A stretch of DNA of 64,000 bases from Steinernema hermaphroditum (lineage: Eukaryota; Nematoda; Chromadorea; Rhabditida; Steinernematidae), in the NCBI GenBank assembly GCA_030435675.1, contig CM059623.1, positions 11,874,092 to 11,938,091 of the forward strand, read 5' to 3'. How positions within the stretch are numbered: the first letter of the stretch is position 1; every line of letters begins with the position of its first letter. Below are positions 60,573 through 64,000 of the stretch, piece after piece. A program made the position numbers and the translations under genes. A model generated the notes under the pieces. It made no database searches and was not told the origin of the DNA. It saw nothing but the letters and a program-made list of their open reading frames with translations.

Positions 60573-61650
60573 TCACCTACTAGCGAACATCTTCACTCTG
60601 GAGACGCTCACTACACTTCCATTTGAGAGAGATTTCACTCGGCTTTTAGAACAATATTCCCCATTGCAATGGACGAAGGCTTTGAATTGCTGAATGAAGA
60701 GCTCTCTGTATTCAGTGCTTCGCCACAAGTAGATGTAGTAGTTCTGCGAGTAGCAAATCATCGCTGGAATGACCTACAAGGACAAGATGCTGTGACATGG
60801 CGTGTGGTCAGAAGCATACAGCTACGGTCTGCACGATATGAACGGCGCTTTCACTGACGCCAATCATGGTGACGAAGAGAACGCAGAAGTGGCAAGTGAA
60901 CCAGGAACAGGCGAAGGCAACGACGACCACGCTGAGGGTGCGCATCGCTTTTTGCTGCTGCTGGAAGAAGGAGTATTCGGAGTCGGACCGAGTCATTTCG
61001 CGTCCTACAATAGGGTGTGAAGTAGAAGTGGCTTTGGCTCTTTGAGATTAGGGTTTGAAGCCTACTTTTCAAGACCTACTTTTCAAGCACAGCGCCACCA
61101 ACGCCAGAAGATACAATACAATCGTCAGCGAATCCACAGCTAAAATCCATCGATTCCAGATTTTTGATACCAAAGGAGGATAGCCAAGTGGAGGATTGCA
61201 TGCCTCTATTGGCTCATCGACCATATTGGCCAACGCCAGCACAAAAATAGTCGAAGCGAAGGCAACTCCAGGCAGCATACACAGTATGATGTACACGTTG
61301 AAGGGAAGGATACGGTACTTTATAGGGAAACAAATGGCGCAGACCCTATCCACGGCTATCACCAGAATGATACTAGCCTGGAAGTTGATGACGTAGAGAT
61401 AGGGACTGATGGCCCAGAAGCAGGATCGGCGGTAGTTCTGCATTCCCGCGAGGAGCCTTATAGCATTCTGCCATTCGAAAATTATGCATATTAGGTCGCT
61501 AAAGGCGAGGATTCCGATGAGGAGACCACATCTGGAGCGCTGCACGGCGGGAAGCGTCCTCATTGTGGCGATGATGAGGTTGATGTTGCCGAAGATGCCA
61601 AATGCGCCTATGATGAATATCAGAGCTGACGCTATGTACAGGGCGATCAT
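60573..61650 (-). CDS. Srsx-like chemoreceptor GPCR 4
   Basis: Exons 61650-61080, 61004-60820 and 60773-60573 give 318 residues in the shared intron phases. TM1 has GAFGIFGNINLIIATMRTLP, TM3/ICL2 has VDRVCAICFPIKYR, ECL2 has ACNPPLGYPP and TM7 has CYSQNYYIYLWRSTEYRELF. Exon 2 has two extra residues in a QQQQ run before KAMRT. Exon 3 is close to that of receptor 2. The donor of exon 1 is duplicated: CTTGAAAAGTAGG occurs twice, 14 bp apart, and only the proximal one keeps the frame. The ATG directly follows CTATTTTCAG. Confidence 0.87.
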
Positions 61651-62089
61651 CTGAAAATAGGTGCGAATTTTAGGGAAGAACGTGGTGACAGTAAAAGTCT
61701 ACTCGACGAATATTGGGTTGCTGAGCAGGAGAATCGGAAAGGGAGGCTCGACTTATAAACGACACGTAAATACTATACGCATACATGGACTAAAAGGGCC
61801 CGATGATACACTTTGGTAGCATGTGAAAAGTCGTGTGCAGAACCGCATACTTCAAAATTGACTTCTGCAGCAGTGCAGCTATTTTCAGCCATTGTTCGTT
61901 TTGCACAGAGGTCTTGCTAAGCTCTCCAACCTTATATAAAACTAGCTTTCCTTCCCGGCGCTCTGGGACTTCATACAGTGTCCTTCCAAAGATGCTAAGT
62001 TTCGCCTTTCACCAGAACCGTAGTGGATATCAGAACTTCGCCTGACATGTTCCATAGGCCGTTATGACAATTCCACCCCGTTTTTCCAG

Positions 62090-62248
62090 TTCGACGAGAG
62101 GCTATCGCCCAGATTGAAAAAAAAGGAGGAAGAACAACAGATACCTACAATTCTTGGAGCGATTATGGGATACGCCGCCCTGGAAGACGTTAAAGACTTT
62201 GACGTCTCGCCGTTGGATACATCACCATCTTCGTCACGGAAAGGATAG
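62090..62248 (+). CDS. Possible orphan terminal exon
   Basis: After a TTTTTCCAG acceptor, 52 codons run to a TAG. The composition looks like real coding sequence: a charged helix (LSPRLKKKEEEQQ) followed by ILGAIMGYAALEDV and a Ser-rich end. No upstream exon could be joined with confidence, and another plus frame is also open for part of it, so this remains tentative. Confidence 0.25.
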   Translation, partial: FDERLSPRLKKKEEEQQIPTILGAIMGYAALEDVKDFDVSPLDTSPSSSRKG

Positions 62249-62848
62249 GACAAATGTGATATGAAAAAATCGAAGTCAGTGATATCTATTACCATTCAGA
62301 ATTGACAGAGACCTTTTGTATGTACAGCAACTATTGTGGAGCGACGTAAGCTAATGCAGTTTGTTGCCAAAAGTCCACTGAAAGGTAAGTAGGCCACGAC
62401 AATTCGCGGAATGCTCCAGCGTGGATCACTATGTTTCCAACGGGTATTCAGATTTATACTGGAGTGAATTTTTGAGCGATGAGTGAAATACCAGCGGCCA
62501 CAACTAACCAACCGCATTAACAATCTAATTTCCGCTACGGTGGAGCAAAATAGAGTAGGCGCGTTAATAAATCATGTCCTCTTCTAGTCAATGAGCTCAA
62601 ATAGTGCAGATAATGCCTACAGAGTGATGAGGATCGCGATGAGAACACATTAGGGAAGCTTGAATTGGTCCGTTTGGATGCCTGTAGTGACTAAGGGGCA
62701 AACAAAAAGCGTATCCTCAAAACAACAGAAAACAGTAAAACCTAATAGACATAAGAAAACAGTGAACTATCAACGAAGAACTTCTATGTACAAGTGCAGA
62801 ACCATGAATATTGGACAGGACTTTAAAGTGTAACCATCAAAAGTTATC

Positions 62849-63175
62849 GTGCGCTTTATAAGTTCTTTATTAGGTGAAGTGGTAAACGTGCACCTAAGAG
62901 AGTTAAATATAACGACAATATGGAACGAGGATTCTGCACATCGTAGGTTGTTGACAGCTGCCAGCGGTCAACCTGTTGACTGCTTACTCGACCCGTTCAC
63001 TCGATCCGTTCTGGCTTATGGATGGATTGAGTCTGCCAGCCAACCTGTTGAACGACTGATATCTACGTACGGTTCAGACGTTGCCCATCTCTGGTACTCA
63101 CCCACAGTTGCGGATAAACATCAGATTGCCGATACATTCACCATGTACAACTACCGACATTTTCGTGCCTTATAG
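62849..63175 (+). CDS. Unassigned 108-codon open frame
   Basis: An open plus-strand frame containing LLTAASGQPVDCLLDPFTRS, with no known motif, signal peptide or TM segment. It may be a remnant or chance. Confidence 0.2.
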   Translation: MRFISSLLGEVVNVHLRELNITTIWNEDSAHRRLLTAASGQPVDCLLDPFTRSVLAYGWIESASQPVERLISTYGSDVAHLWYSPTVADKHQIADTFTMYNYRHFRAL

Positions 63176-64000
63176 TACCACAATACAGTTCAACTATGAA
63201 GCAGAGTGTCATTCTGCGGCTCAATGCAGTACCGTGGCAAACAATAGGCCCTTTGAGAAAATGGCAATTTAATACCCGTAAAAATGTAAAAATTTTCATC
63301 GCTGTTTTTCACCTAGCATTTACCGCTTCCGGTGTGCAGTCTGGTGTCAAATTTAACTTTACTTTTCAAATGGCCTAGTCGAAAATGCTGCAGTGAAGAT
63401 TTTCGCTGATTATTGCCCTAGCCAACTTTTACAGTACCGCACCCTAACTAAGCAACGACGCACAGGAACATATCAACAGACCAACCATGAGAGAAAGCGA
63501 CAAAAATCGAGTGAGCCGTGATCTCTTAATTGGTGGTGGCAGCATCAAATAACTGCTAAAACGATTATTTCTAAACTGAATTGAATTGGCCAGTTGACCT
63601 GCTGAAATAAAATTTTAATCGTTTTGAAACAATAAATGCAAACATTAATCTCCGACCTAGGCACCAAATAATAAGTTGAATCACAATTGAATCGGCCATC
63701 GATGGTGTTTCAGAGTGCACGTAAACTGAGGGTACAGATGAAGCCACCAATAAAAGAGTGCAGAATTGCACACAAAACTATTTCCCCACTCAATGCAGGT
63801 GCTTTTAATTTGTTACTTTCTTAATGTGACTATGCATGAATTCGACTACAAAAGATGACGGATGAAGATACAATGACGAAAGGTCAAGATATCTCGCACT
63901 TGTGGCACGTTGACTCATCAGCGCAAAATCTTGGCAATTCACGATTTACATCGTGGGTATGGAAAAGGTCTCTATGGAGGACGTCCCCGTAAGAGCAGGT

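Larger units (their letters stand above)
61651..64000. other. Right-end stretch with no firmly supported gene
   Basis: It contains the promoter side of chemoreceptor 4, a possible orphan terminal exon at 62090-62248 and an unassigned 108-codon frame at 62849-63175. The rest shows nothing I can support. Confidence 0.4.

Noticed and set aside
1..64000. tRNA, rRNA, SL-RNA and known microRNA genes
   Set aside because: I looked for TTCGA-type T-loops with matching stems, spliced-leader sequence and let-7-like cores and found none convincing; short or divergent RNA genes could still be missed by eye.

Overview
This window looks like nuclear DNA from a rhabditid-type nematode. The protein-coding genes have several small exons, split mostly by 42-55 bp introns with TTTCAG-like acceptors. 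Their products include nematode-restricted families: Srsx chemoreceptors, a DUF7027/LAPTM-like four-TM family and a LAG-3-like Notch coactivator. It is not a bacterial or viral segment. All gene models were built by hand from reading frames, splice signals and paralogue comparison; no database search was possible.

Layout. Positions 1-27.6 kb hold almost no conventional genes. They contain a mariner-type element with 28-bp inverted ends (5285-6127), a TCGAAT satellite patch (4752-4925), a Mutator-like element whose inverted arms are tandem 30-bp repeats around a five-exon FLYWCH/MULE transposase gene (7104-9081), a series of TACGGTA sites near 21.4-21.85 kb, and several GC/CGN-rich islands. 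Two conserved cellular genes follow on the plus strand: a six-exon glutamine-rich protein that I read as LAG-3/SEL-8 (27689-31155), and a five-exon cytosolic pyrimidine 5'-nucleotidase with a GC-AG intron (33882-34998).

From about 35.6 kb the window becomes a fast-evolving accessory region. It has a tandem pair of DUF7027-like membrane proteins (minus strand), then a dispersed cluster of four full-length Srsx-like chemoreceptor genes (38714-39756 minus, 42671-46712 minus, 53978-54969 plus, 60573-61650 minus) and one broken copy (58146-58450). All four share the same three-exon, phase-conserved structure. Interleaved are two near-identical small RING-H2 genes (TRAIP-like) and an eight-exon gene for a secreted, threonine-rich, probably surface-anchored protein of unknown family (56212-58056).

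The right half has been reshaped by transposons and segmental duplication. A Tc1/mariner element sits in the first intron of one receptor gene and accounts for nearly half of its 3-kb length. A block carrying receptor exons plus the RING gene was copied about 3.5-4.4 kb downstream. The copied receptor decayed and took a 0.85-kb foldback element, and its precise empty site survives in the parental copy. The copied RING gene stayed intact. Together the region looks like a chemosensory/surface-protein arm segment next to a conserved, single-copy housekeeping segment.
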